From the NCBI RefSeq assembly GCF_037975245.1, contig NC_092581.1, forward strand, positions 10,113,303 through 10,177,302: DNA of 64,000 bases, in the 5' to 3' direction. Below the pieces are notes generated by a model. That model did no database searches. It was not told the origin of the DNA and was given only the letters and a program-made list of their open reading frames with translations. Numbering within the stretch: position 1 is the stretch's first letter; each line of letters begins with the position of its first letter. The stretch comes from Apostichopus japonicus (Eukaryota > Echinodermata > Holothuroidea > Aspidochirotida > Stichopodidae). The translations under genes were made by a program, and so were the position numbers. Below are positions 26,201 to 38,300 of this stretch, piece by piece.

Positions 26201-29200
26201 TGAGAAAGTCATTATGTGTGTTTTACACGTTTGCACGTTTGGAAATCGGTTGAGGCCTAAACCAATAAATATAACTTATCTATATAAACGTTTTCCACAG
26301 TATTTCTTTCTGTTCAGCAGTGCCACCGCCACCTCCCCTACACCCAAAGAATCCACCCATTCCCTTCCCCTCCCGGGTTAATTTATACCTCCAGGGTGGG
26401 TGGGAAGAAGTACTCTCGTTTTTAAAGTGAAATGTTTCGAACAAGTTTGTTTTGCTCCAAATATAGAGATCATACAGTGACTTTGTTCAATTAATAGTTT
26501 CTGGCTTTGGAAATAACTGACAATAAATGGAGTAAAATCAAGGGACAGGTTACAACTCTGAGTCTATCCCCCTGTCCACACACCAACCTAAAACGTCAAC
26601 CTAAACGTTGCTGGACAACATCCAAGGAGTACATACACATCCGCTTACAGACTCATTTCCTAACCCTTTCATATATCATTACCAATATGGATAGATGTTT
26701 GCATATTGTCATTGTTCAGTTGTTAGCAAAACAAATCCACTATTATTACAAAAACAGGATGGAGGGATTTAAGTATATTGATTGAAGTACTTCCATATGC
26801 CATACGAGTAACAATCGGTCAGCTGTTTTTTGTTGCCAATTTGGATACAATTGAGAATTTTTCCTTTGTGTTTCATTCATTGCTTAACTCCTGAATTGGT
26901 TTGAAAACAATCGAGAATATTTTTTTCAATATATGAAGATACACATTGATAAATATTTTCGAATGAGACCCTTCACCCTTTATAATTCTAGATTTATTCG
27001 AACGAAGCATACACTCCCTCTTTAATACGATACTTATCCCAATCGCCAGCAAGTTAAAGCAATAAACGTGTATGGCAAGCCATGTGGGACAAACACTGCA
27101 GAATATATCCGCGCATTAACTGGAATTTATACGCGTATTAATTGGAATATATACGCGTATATATTATTAGCCAATCATATGGCTTAAATATATCCGCGTA
27201 TTAATTCTAATATATACACGTATTAATTCGAATATATCCGCGTATTAATTCGAATATATACACGTATTAATTCGAATATATACACGTATTAATTCGAATA
27301 TATACATGTATTAAATAAAATACATATGGGGATTAAATCCAATATATGCACGGATTAATTAGAATATACACGAAAAAACATTTCCGCTCTTGCTGTGTAC
27401 ATATACCAACGATAAATGTTTTGGCGGGCTCGCGAGATCGCTTCAAAAAGCGAAACTTTACACATGTAGGCTACAACACATGTATATTCGAATTAATACG
27501 CGTATATATTCGAATTAATACGCGGATATATTATGCGGTGTTTGTCCCACATGGCTTCCCATAAACGTGGTCCTGGTATCGCAAAGAGAGGAACGAAAAT
27601 TACTCCTCTATGTGGACAGACACGATATATCATGAACGAATGAACAAAGTAAGGAATATCGAAACGTTTCCGGTTTCGCCTAACTTTGATTCATCTTTTA
27701 ACCAACAATTTGGCGAGATTCCTTGAATCGAACAATCTCTGTCCACCAGTGGCGGAGCTAGGGGTATTGGTCAAGAGTGGCGAGAATGGTCTGTATAGGG
27801 GCGCTTTCGACACTACCTAAGCGGAGCGCCACCATTGGTTGGCGCGTAGCGTACAGAAATTTTTTGAGTCTCCTATAGATCGCCGGAAATGACCCTTTCC
27901 GGGCCTTGCTAATTTGCAGAAAAACGAAGAATAAAAATAGGTGTTATCGCCAAATTACACCAACAAAATGTGACAAATGTCAATAAGTAGATGAGAGCGC
28001 AATAAAAAAGTCAATAATTGCGAATAAGTAAAAAGTGGTAAAGAGCTGAAAAGGGCGCCAGCAGTCCATTTGAGTTCGTCAGGGGGGGGGGGGGCATCCG
28101 CCCCCACACTGTGTGGACGCTCCGCCACTGCTGTCCACTTTGTAAACTTTATATGATCAACAACCGTGACGGTGTACGTGATTTAGTTCGCTTCTTACTT
28201 TTTTCTTTTCAGTTTTCTTTTGAATTTAGAAGATGGCGCCATATACTTATTGTTTTACATTTAATTATCTTCGTGTCTGTCCAGGTTCATAAACAGCTTG
28301 GTCTACTACGGACTCTCGTTGAGTACATCTGATCTGGGCTCGAATATCTACATTGCCTTCTTCATATCCGGAGCGGTAGAGATTCCTGCCTACATCGTCG
28401 GTATCCCCATGATGGAGTCTCGTCTCGGCCGGAGATACTCAACAAGCATCTGTGAAATTCTTGGGGGCGTGGCCTGCCTATTGACAATCTTTTTACGTAT
28501 GTTACCATTATCATCCTAAGATCAGATAAATGCATCGAAACTTCACCCACGTTTCGACGATAACTGGTGGTGGGGAGAAGGGGGGGTGGGGAGGGGTGTA
28601 GTGTGAAATGGGAAAGATGTTTCCCTTAAATTTTAATATTATTCCGTTTACACTATGGGTTCATTTTAGTCCGCTATCGGTTTATGGTCTTCCTAAAGAC
28701 TATACCGATGATGAGGTGTGGGGCATTGCGGGATGAGGTGTTGGGTATTGTGGCATGGGGTGGGACGGGGGAAGGTTTTGTTTTTTGCGGAGGAGATGGC
28801 CTTTCATTAGTAGACAATAACATCTTAACTAAGGACACAGCTTTCTGCAACATAAATGCCTCTTATGGTTGTTTTTAGCATATAACCTACACTAACTCAA
28901 CATGTTGCAGCTCAATGGCTATTAATATTCGAGTTTGTTTACTCAATTCTAACTGACGTATTACAGCTTAGGCAGGATTACTATTGGAAGTTTATGTTTG
29001 CAAGGTTAAACCGCATTACGATAACAAAACTTGGTGTCAGTTTGTTTCACAAGTATCACAATGGTGCTCTATATCGTTACAACTGGGGGCGTTATCATAT
29101 TGGTATTAATGCGCGTGAGCTACACTAATTACAGATCTCTGAATCCATAGCACGTTCGCGTGAAAGCCCTCACTAGCATGCGAGCTCACCTGTTATAAGT

Positions 29201-31518
29201 AAATTACTTAAAACAATTGCGCTGAGCTGAGACTCCGAAAATATGTTTCAAAAGATCTATTCTTCAATAATTACGAACGAAACTGTCCGAATACCGGTTT
29301 GATCTGCAGCCAGAGAATGCAACTTGTCAGGTTTCGCGGAACTAGATAGGACCGATATGGCAGCGGCCGCTGTGTCTATGGGCCTGGCTGCAGAGCCCCA
29401 TTTATACTTAATAAGATCGTGGATAACTAGTGCCAAGTATTAAATTAAATTCACTTGAAAATGATATATCGACACAGAGGTGAGCATGCAACGAGCTTGT
29501 AGTAGTTGTACTTCGGCTATCCTAATCTTCATGTAAACCTCATCACTGACATTGTCATTGTCATTATGAAGTAAGCTGAATTACCTGCTGCGTGCACCAT
29601 TTTGCAGCCCGTAAAAGAAGTCCGTATATGGATCAGCGAACTAAGTACTAACATATGGTTGCAAAATGTAAAAGCAATTAAACGTCAAAACGGTCGCTTT
29701 ACATTTAACTTCTTACGTATGACACTTCTCTGGTATGAAATCAACATAGCGGTTAGCTATCTCAACATGGTTTGGTGACCTTGTGTAAACTACCTATAGA
29801 TATGATTAGAAATCTCAAGGGGCTCAGCACGGAGTACTCCATTGACCCTCAGCATTTTCATAACATCTGCCAAGAATAACTACGTTGTTTAATGGAGTGA
29901 ATGTCTTTCTTAAATTGCAGCTCCTGGTGGTTGGAAAACAATGATAGCTATGATAGGAAAGTTTGGAATCTCAGCTTCGTTCTCTCTGATCTATATATAC
30001 TCAGCGGAAGTTATTCCTACTCCACTCAGGTATGTAAAACAAACGCTATGTCACTAGTTCATGTAGAGATCAAAGTGTGCGTGAACTTTAGTAATAGATG
30101 GCGCTAGACAGAAATTGAGTTAATGGGGCTTCCGCGATAAATGTTTTTTTATATATTATTATTTTATCTTTTTGCAGAGAAGTAAAATAATTTGATCATC
30201 GTAGAATATAATGTGACGTCATACGTGACAGCTCTTTGGGGTGATAATTTACATATATACAGGGTGCATAACGTTTGAAAAACCTTCAATAATGCGATCG
30301 AGACACCTCGTAGTTTACAATCATGCAGTACCTCTCTATGTTTAGAACTTCATGCGTTCCTGCGCTCATTTATAGGATGACTTAGGCACAAAGGTTGAAT
30401 TTACTATTTTTGCAGCCTGTCAAAATGCACTATAGCAGGTTTCATGTTTGAGAAACAAATCTTAAGCAGTCTCATCAGTGCAAGTGGCTGGGCTACTTAG
30501 TCTAACACAAATATCGTTAGATCCCGTTCCAAGAGATGCAACACGAAAGTCCATAGAAAAACATAGGAGTTGAAACATGACATCAAAATTTGGCATGTTC
30601 ACAATGCATAACATTTGTCAAAAGTGTAATAGCGTTGAAAGTCACCCAAAGGGTGCACTGTTGTTTATATAAAGTTGAAGAAGAAACATGTTTTGGTTTC
30701 ACTATAAGAAAGTGATAAAACAGTTGAATAAGATTAACATTTATTGGCTTGCACTTAAGGACCAACCTACACATCAATTTAGCGTTTGAAGAGCAATCCA
30801 GAGAATTTAAAATATTTTTTTAACATATTTAAGAATTTAACATATATAAGGTGAATAGCTTGAAAATCTGAAGAAAAAAAAAAGCTATAGAATCAAATAC
30901 TAACATTTCAAGATTAAGATCTGTCTAAAATTCATCCTTTAATATCACACACTGTAAATGTGTTTCATCATGAATCCTTTCTGATTTCACGATTTTTCTT
31001 TCATTTCTCTGAAGGAGTGTTGGTGTCGGGATGTGTTCAACTGCAGCTAGAGTTGGAGGAATCCTCGCTCCTCTCATCTTGCTCCTGGATGACGTATGGG
31101 AACCTCTGCCTCTTCTTATATTTGGATTTTCCGCTGTTATAGGAGGCATCCTAGTTCTATACCTCCCTGAGACTAGAGGAAAGATGTTACCAGAGACGAT
31201 AGAGGAAGGGGAAGTATTTAGCTCGTAAGAATGATTTTTTTGTTCACTTCTAAACATATTTTATACTTTTATAGACAGTTGCTCTTTCATTATTGAAGGT
31301 ATTACCCAACCACTCATACAGGGTTGACAGACGTGCTCGTGTACTTCCCTCCCTCTCTCCCCTCTCCCCCTCTCCCTCTCCCAATATTTGCATTAATCCT
31401 TTCTTTCCTTTGATATTATTTGTTCTTTCAAATATTTCCTTATTTTGCAAACAGGCGAAGGAAGGAACACGTTGTTGATAATAAGGAGTACCAAGATATC
31501 CCTAATCAGGACGTGTAG
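9392..31518 (+). CDS. SLC22 family transporter (organic ion transporter-like), 10 exons
   Basis: Membrane transporter of the major facilitator superfamily, SLC22 branch, expected in the plasma membrane moving organic cations, anions or zwitterions; the substrate cannot be told. Exons: 9392-9835, 10949-11052, 22693-22847, 23588-23756, 24116-24263, 24661-24752, 28285-28496, 29921-30029, 31015-31224, 31455-31518 (TAG). All introns are GT-AG, every junction keeps phase, and the total is 568 codons, the usual family length. Visible hallmarks: N-terminal [16 protein letters not shown]; a Cys-rich extracellular loop after helix 1 with NAS and NWT glycosylation sequons; a GSVSDIVGR loop (about 177-186); ESPRWL (295-300); ESRLGRR after the seventh helix; [11 protein letters not shown]; and PETRGK near residue 529. 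The ATG at 9392 is chosen because the in-frame GTG at 9338 is not a plausible animal start and the family N-terminus begins here. Intron 2 is 11.6 kb. No disabling change is seen. Confidence 0.95.
11108..11231. repeat. TA microsatellite
   Basis: About 110 bp of (TA)n followed by a short (CA)n run, inside SLC22 intron 2. Confidence 0.95.
12100..12406. mobile_element. hAT-type MITE, inverted copy of the 7.6-kb element
   Basis: This 307-bp element starts CAAGGGCGTAGGAA and ends TTCCTACGCCACTG. Its flanks are a perfect 8-bp duplication, CGTTTACT (12092-12099 and 12407-12414). The interior is the reverse complement of much of 7628-8003 with internal deletions. It lies in SLC22 intron 2. Confidence 0.88.
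19598..20214. mobile_element. TA-flanked MITE with CACTGCAAAAACT ends
   Basis: The left end CACTGCAAAAACT and right end AGTTTTTGCAGTG are perfect inverted termini. Both are flanked by TA (19596-19597 and 20215-20216), consistent with a 2-bp target duplication. Next to each end are many copies of a GGTGTTAATTTAACACC-like palindromic motif (subterminal repeats, densest at about 20030-20200), where transposases often bind. There is no transposase frame, so it is non-autonomous. The superfamily is undetermined. Confidence 0.8.
23793..24025 (+). mobile_element. Short retroelement with hammerhead-like 3' segment
   Basis: A 233-bp element in SLC22 intron 4, bounded by a perfect 13-bp target duplication TTAATCCAATTTT (23780-23792 and 24026-24038). 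The 5' part is pyrimidine-rich. The 3' end holds GAAGAAGATCC-TACTA-GGATCGAAACG, that is, a short stem-loop flanked by GAAGA and GAAAC. That arrangement recalls the degenerate hammerhead ribozyme motifs reported in Penelope-like elements. The same 3' end recurs on the opposite strand at 54287-54347. It has no coding capacity. A SINE is the alternative. Confidence 0.7.
24790..25140. repeat. Degenerate GGTAT/GGTAC pentamer array plus TA run
   Basis: About 330 bp of the pentamer GGTAT and variants (GGTAC, GGTGT, GAGGT), ending in (TA)n, inside SLC22 intron 6. The complementary form ATACC appears as arrays in both copies of the modular gene (36545-36815 and 50710-50975). The long tyrosine- or histidine-rich open frames here are repeat by-products. 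Confidence 0.9.
25143..27065 (+). other. SLC22 intron 6, unexplained part
   Basis: Intron sequence between the pentamer array and the foldback at 27066. I see no exon, RNA gene or recognisable element in it. Confidence 0.5.
27066..27568. mobile_element. Foldback element with 50-bp terminal inverted repeats
   Basis: The left end ACGTGTATGGCAAGCCATGT continues through GGGACAAACACTGC to about 27113. It is the inverted match, with a few mismatches, of the right end around 27521-27568 (TTTGTCCCACATGGCTTCCC, then ATAAACGT). The interior is an array of a roughly 20-bp palindromic unit close to ATATACGCGTATTAATTCGA. It lies in SLC22 intron 6. Related end fragments occur near 7573-7597 and 8285-8340. 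The target duplication is unclear. Confidence 0.75.
27747..28130. mobile_element. hAT-type MITE, second copy of the 316-666 family
   Basis: This 384-bp element starts CAGTGGCGGAGCTAGG and ends GCTCCGCCACTG. It has a perfect 8-bp target duplication, CTGTCCAC (27739-27746 and 28131-28138). It lies in the opposite orientation to the copy at 316-666, about 150 bp upstream of SLC22 exon 7. Confidence 0.92.
28497..29920 (+). other. SLC22 intron 7
   Basis: Intron from a GTATGT donor to an ATTGCAG acceptor. It has G-rich patches near 28575-28600 and 28740-28770. Nothing else is recognised. Confidence 0.7.
30030..31014 (+). other. SLC22 intron 8
   Basis: Intron from a GTATGT donor to a TCTGAAG acceptor. 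It contains no recognisable element. Confidence 0.7.
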
Positions 31519-34116
31519 TTATGTCCGGAGTAGACTGTGTTTACATATGAACGATTTCTGAGGTAAGTTGCAGTATAGCATCATGCATAGTCAATCGTTT
31601 AGATTGATAATTTCAATACCAACAGTCAAATGAAATTTATACGTTGCCTGACAGAGTCAATTTGCATCATGTCAACAACAGACAAATGGTGCTCATCGGG
31701 CAGGTAAGAAAACAAGCCCACAATGCCCGGTGCTGATGATACTAACGTTTGATATCAACTCGATAATCTTACTGTCTATGAATATTCAAATGACTATGAA
31801 TAGACCTATGTAATACGATTGGATGATTAGTCCATGCTGTTAACGTTTTACGTTAAACGTTAAGAGGGTGGGGCCGGGGCAGAGTTCAGGGTTTACATAA
31901 CAGGTGAAATTGCAAGTTAGGTTTCATGACACCCTCTATATAGCGTACATGAGTCATCGACATTTGCCTCTTCCATTATTACTATAGCAATCTTAATATA
32001 ATATAATAACACACTCGAGAGAAAACGTCTCTTTTTATGAATATACATATCTCTTTCGTGAAAGGCAATCTACGTTCACACATTTAAATTAGTAAAGCTT
32101 TATCAAGCACACATTATACAGATATTTTTATGAACTCCCTTGCTCAGCTATTTGTTTGCGGAACTGCACACAGGAACCCCTCCTGGAAATGTTCATGTGT
32201 AACATCGGTTATTTTCAATGAAATATGGCTACTGCTCTTAATTGTGTATATGTAAAAGACGCTCTCGTTTCTATATCTGCCCATCTCATCACCCCCCTCC
32301 CTCCCTCTCCCTCCCCCTCCCTCCCCTCCCTCCCCCTCCCTCCCCCTCCCTCCCCTCCCTCCCCTCCCTCCCCCTCACTCCCCTCCCTCCCCCTCCCTCC
32401 CCCTCCCTCCCCCCATTTCATTGACTTTACGCACGCTCCTTTTCATTCGCAGAAAGTTGGAGAATTGAGTTTTCACATTGGCCGGTTCTGGCATACAGTA
32501 TTGCGAAAGAGTGAACGTCTCTGTGCCTTTTAAAAAGTTCGGTTAAGCTGTTCAAGGGGATAATATGTGTCTACGATGTCGCGAAAATCACAATGGGAGA
32601 CACCCAGTTGGGACAATTGTTTTCTATACTGTACTGTCAAGTCCCGCTTCAGAGCACTCGTATTGTCAGTACGAGCAGTATGAATATCATGTTTTCTATC
32701 AGATCAAGGTTAGGAACTGTTTGTACTGTCAATACGAATGCTTTGAAGCATGAAATTGGGGGGGGGGGTGGGGGACAGTTAAGAGAGGTATATTAGCATT
32801 ATAGCCAATTGTCACAACTGGCTGTGGGAGAAGATGAAGGAATCCCACTTTCTTTGAACAGGGTTTTCAGCATAAAACTATTGCTGGTTTTAACAATTCA
32901 AAAGGTTTTCGATTTATTAGTATTTGGTAATACTCCATTTGTGCTTTTAACTATTTTGTAGAATTCTATCATTGTATTGCAACTTCCCTTTGTAATTTTA
33001 CCATTTTTGTTTACTGTTTCGTCGATGTAAAAAAATGCGTTTCAGATATATTACGCTTGTCTATACAGCGCTATAGGGCAAATAATTTCCCAAAAATTCT
33101 ATGAGAGGGGAGGGGGCTTTTCACATTTTCAATACGCCATGCCTCTGCGCTGTTTTCCGTATAGACATGTACTGAAATAGCTTGGACAAAATACTGCATA
33201 TGTATATAGATCTATAGATGACCACACAAGACCCCTGTTTCTTTTTTCGCTGATCGTTTAACCAGCATCATTTAAAGTATCTCTTTTCTTTCTAAATGAC
33301 TCGTTATACTTCACATAACGTGATATACTCATCATCATACGGTTACAGTCTCGATGTATGGAGGCTGGGGATTGGGGTGGGGGGGGGTGGGGTGGTTGGG
33401 AGTGGATCACGTTGTTAGCTTTTATGTGTCCATGCTCTTCCGCGGGTGCCTTTTCTTTAAAAAGTATCTCTCCCTTTAATGTACTCTGATTTCAAGATTC
33501 AATATTATAAAGAAAAGTGTCAAAACAGTTCAGTTGTCATAATGATGCCTTTTAATCTAAATCAAATTCATATCTGTATCATACAATATTGCTATCAGGT
33601 AACCTATGTATGCGGTGTTTTTATTATTTTCAAACTCAAAATACTTATCAAATATGCTGAGCATGCTATATTGCTTTTAGCGTTTTTGTTTGTTTATATG
33701 ATAGTGTATGAAGCAATGTAAATATGATTCTTTTTTCTATTTTTGGGTGGGGTTGCGGGGATTGTATTTAGAAAAGTACTTGTAACATTAAGCTCATCTT
33801 TTTTATGACAATTTCAAAGTAATATGCTGCTGTTTTATAACGAAAACATTTTATAGCATAATCGCTTCATTTCAAGAGATATGATATATTTAACGTAAAA
33901 AAGGGCAAAGAGATTAAGAACGGTAACGTTCGTTTTGAAATTCTTGTTTCTTACGAGCCTTTATTTATTCTATTTATTGTCAAAAGACCCGTATCGTATG
34001 ACTTGATAAAAAGGTTTCGAACAACTATGACAGGTCTTGTTTCTCAAAGTGGGAGGAGTGAGAGGAACGGGAGGGGGGGGGGTGGCGTATTATAACTGAC
34101 TTTGAACCTGAGTGTC
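31519..34116. other. Spacer between the SLC22 gene and the duplicated block
   Basis: It presumably begins with the SLC22 3' UTR. It holds a 130-bp CT-rich tract and scattered G-runs (32758, 33378, 34071). There is no convincing coding sequence or RNA gene. Confidence 0.5.
32285..32413. repeat. CCCTCC/CCCTCCC polypyrimidine tract
   Basis: About 130 bp of (CCCTCC)n-type sequence. The minus strand has many GGG-A/GG repeats and so has G-quadruplex potential. A smaller similar tract lies at 31347-31382. Confidence 0.9.
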
Positions 34117-34219
34117 ACCCTCGGGGTGGGTCTAATCACAGGTAAGCAACGGCGTATACGTCCCGTCAGGAAACTTCCAAAACCCTTTTAATGCGTACTG
34201 TAATTTACCGTGCTTAGAC

Positions 34220-34326
34220 CAAGGGGGTAGGAAGCTTCCAAAAAGTGTGTGGGGGGGGGGCACAACATCAGAGGGGCACTTTCTCATTCCACAACCAGTG
34301 CCCAACACCCCGGCTCCTACCCCCTG
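34220..34326. mobile_element. 107-bp hAT-type MITE, absent from unit B
   Basis: Ends CAAGGGGGTAGGA and TCCTACCCCCTG with a perfect 8-bp duplication GCTTAGAC (34212-34219 and 34327-34334). The equivalent site in unit B (around 48470) reads straight through as GCTTAGGC with no insertion, a natural empty site. The ends resemble those of the 7628 and 12100 elements. Confidence 0.88.
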
Positions 34327-35301
34327 GCTTAGACCATGGTGTGATGATTCAGGGGAAGTAAATCAATATTGTTAACAATAGGCTGAATATGTGTTGATTT
34401 CGATCTGAGTCCTCGAGATTCAGACTGTCCGGTCACGAGTCCTTATCAAATGAGTCCGAGTCACTGTCCGTTTCTGCAGGATCAAGTCGGAGTCCTTGAA
34501 AAATCCCGGACTCGAGTCCTAACACTGACCACAACCGATTAGATACCCAGCCAAAAAAAAAAACAACATTCTATTCATTCAAATCCCGTTGAGAGAAAGT
34601 TATTTCCAACATTTAAAGTCATCAGAGTTGCCCCTAATATTATCTTGCTAAACTGTCCTAGAAATTGTTCGCTTGTACTTTCCTAGAGACGCTGATCCTC
34701 CATATTATTTCTATATCTATTGAGAATGAGTAAAATAGACAATTTATGATCCAAGTGTGGGTAACTACGTTAAGAGTATAGAAGTAGAATGCTTATTGAC
34801 ATTTGAGCATGTGTGACCATTATCTTACGTTCTAGCATATTTGTGGGCTATACTGATGACCTTTGACCAGCTCCAACCCTTCTGCAAATGCAGGCAATTG
34901 TTTTCAGTATCATTAGGAAAGCGAATAAAATCACAAAAGCCGATAAGTTCTAGTTGTCATGGACTACCTTGTAAACCTAACTTGTTACCAAACAGTCTTC
35001 TAACTTCCAGGATGGTGAGGATGAGATATCACAGTCTCTTTTCTCGTGACTTGTAGCATTTTCTAAGAGAGCAAATAGTACTAAACCCAGGACTGTCGTT
35101 CCTTTCAGATGTCATTTTGTTTATGGAGAGCAATGAGGACAAAAACGAATGAATTACATATATAATTAATTTAATTTATTTTGGAAACAAAACTCAAATA
35201 CAATACAAAACTAAAAAAGTTTAAAACATTTCTGGAGCCTTGAAACAACTTTTTTTTTTCTCTTTTTAAAATTATAATATTTTTTAATGTTTTATAATTT
35301 C

Positions 35302-35307
35302 TTTATT
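35302..35307 (-). promoter_or_regulatory. Candidate polyadenylation signal, copy A
   Basis: AATAAA on the minus strand, 7 bases past the stop codon of the copy A gene. It is conserved in copy B at 49456-49461. A second AATAAA lies at 35175-35180. If the first is used, the 3' UTR would be extremely short, so the more distal one may be the working site. Confidence 0.4.
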
Positions 35308-35314
35308 TTTGTTA

Positions 35315-38300
35315 TTAATATGGACATTCTGATTTCCTTGATCGACGTCGGGCCTTCTTCTTACGCTTTTTGGGTTGTTTTGCCTGGACGGCTTGATCAG
35401 CTCTCTTTTTAGCTTCGATTTCATCAGCTAGACGACAGGCTCTTTCCCTTCTGAGTACATAATGTGTTGTATCTTCTACCACCAGTAATGTCCTGAGAGA
35501 GACAAGGCACAAAACATTAAAATATAATATGGAGACAGAACATGAGAGGAATGCACATATCGTAGATGAGGTATATGATTGTTCCACGCTATTTGATCTT
35601 TGTTTTTACCATTTTATAAAATTAAACATTTTAAGGAATTTGAAAATATAATCATATTATTTTGAATGCAATGCAGCAAATGCTTTGGTAAAGGCCTGTT
35701 TCCTATTCGAACGTAACAAATGGTTCTCCCGTTGATGGTTTTATGAAAGAATTAAAATAACTCACGTGTACTCAGACATGGTCTCGTCAAAGGTTGATTT
35801 GTAGCCGAAGTTAGCCTCGTTAGTAGCAAACATATCGCTGACTTCCCAGCTTTCAACCTGTGAATATAAACAATGATAATGAAAAACGTTGTATTCACAG
35901 CGGTTTGTTGCATTGATAACATTCTCAAGTATGTTATGTCATGCTATATTTGGAATTGGTGGAATTGGAAATATCATGGTCAACATATTTACAGAATGGA
36001 AAACATCAAACAATTGTACTTGTTATTTGCATGTTATATACCTCATCTAAATCCAGGCCATTGTCGGTTACGTCACTAGGCCCCACCCACTTGACCAGTT
36101 CTCTTGGTCTGATTGGAACGGGGGGTCGCAGTTCGACAAAATCGTCGTCGTAGAGAAAAGCTGTTGTGAAAAATTAACATATTGTTAACATTCAAAGAAG
36201 CAATGAAATATTGTCCTGTCGGGCAGCTTTATAAATGTTCGAGGCCCTGAACTCGAATGTGACGTCATCATATACCCGGCATGCTGTGACACTAGAAAAC
36301 CCCAAATCCCAAATTAACCCCAAATCCCTTCTCTCACCATTAAAATTAAATGGTGAGATATGAATGCCACCTAGTAACTTGTTCATAGGTATAGTGAGAG
36401 GCTCTTAAACTTTCAGAATGTGTGAAAATAAAACTCTTACAACGTTTGACTTCTATCCTAAGAAATAAAAGGAAGTGTAACGACTGTAAATCTGATATTA
36501 ATATGCAATTTACTAATTTTGAAAGTAAACCTCATGACTCTCACCCACCTAACCACGCATTACACCACACCGCATCATACCATATTACACCATACCATAC
36601 CACATCATATCGTATCATATCTTACCGTCATCTATACATACCATACCATATAATACCATACCATACCACACTAAACCACACCACATCGTACCATATAACA
36701 CCATACCACATCATATCATATCTTACGATACCGTACCATCTATACATACCATACCATACCATATAATACCATACCATACCACACTAAACCACACCACACT
36801 AAGCCACACTACATCATATCATACTTATACCAATCTTAATCTAGCCAAGCAAAGATATTTCACCTTACCGTGAGAATGTTCAGTTTCTCTTTTCTCATCA
36901 TCGTTTACTTGAGATGTGCCCAGACTTATGACGTCATTCTGTTGTTGTTTACAGCTGTACATGATTATAATATATGCCATAAATAATCCAGTCACTGATG
37001 TCACGCATAATATTAAATTGGGTTCAATTTAGTACGCTGGCATAATTATTTGTGTGTCGATAAAACTTTAATGAAAAATATGATAATAGGGAATGAGGGG
37101 TGGGGGGGGGTGGTGAATCCCTCGTTTATCTTCATGTAGCTGATTTCGATACTACCTTTGAGCCACTACCTACACAATCTATATAGTTTGCATTACTCAT
37201 TTTACTTACCTCTCACTGACTGCGGTGGTGTTTAAACTAGATTGTTTTTCGCTGTCCACAATAACTGTTTCATCAGCGAAAATCTGTCATCAAATGAGAA
37301 AATATTTAAATATAACAATTTGCTTAAAACATACTTTGGATGTATTGTGAAAGTTAAACTCAAGCAGTTAAGTAACGATTTATTCATAAGTAACTTTACA
37401 ACTGCAAAGTGTTAAAATTGTAAATTAATAACAAATTAACTTTGCTTCATGTTAGCTATTCAATTTGACTTTTTATCTCGTAAAATGCTATTACATCCTA
37501 ACCTGTGTTTGAGCACCAATAACTTTAAAGAACTCTGCAGGGATGCTTAGTTCAGTAATCCTGCGGTAATCCATGTAAATCGGGGCAGCAGAGATGGTTT
37601 GGCACATCCGGGCAACGTCACAAGCAACTGTTGAAAAGGAGTGACACCAAAATTAATACTAAATAATACTCCCAAAATATTTGACATGTTAATTAAAAGT
37701 AAAATATCTCTTAACTAATCCGTCTGCTTTCTTCGATTTCTTATGCTTTTATTAAACGTTGACGATGTCAACATTATAAGAAAGATGCGAAGGAAAGTAT
37801 TGATATGATAAACTGCGAGACTGCCCATTATCTCACCTGTGAGGTCAAGGGTCAACCCATGGAATAATCGAGGTCGATAAAGCACAACTTCTTTTCCTGT
37901 TGTAGAACAATCCCTGTGTTGAAAACAAAAATTATACCCAAAGAGTGAAGCAGCAAAGAAAATACTTAGATAATAATAATGATTAATAAAGTTTTTTCCA
38001 AATCTTGTTATGATAATTTTTGATCCTATAATTTAACATTACCAGCAATTACTCCTGTTCACGAAATTAAGCATTACGTGCAAGTGTAATATTTATAGAA
38101 TACTTGAATATTTTCCAATTCAATGAGTGGTTTAGTTTCAATTATATGACCATCCGTTTACTTACTTATATATGCCATAAATAATTCAGTCACTGACGTC
38201 ACGCAGTAATGTTAAATTGGGTTCCATTTAGTACGCTGGCAAAATTATTTGTGTGTCGATAAACCTTTAATGAAATATATGATAATAGGGAGAGAGGGAT

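Noticed and set aside
36869-36942. Shorter version of copy A exon 17 starting at the second AG (after CAACAACAG)
   Set aside because: It would join out of phase with exon 16 and hit a stop (TAA) within four codons; the upstream AG at 36955-36956 keeps the frame in both copies.
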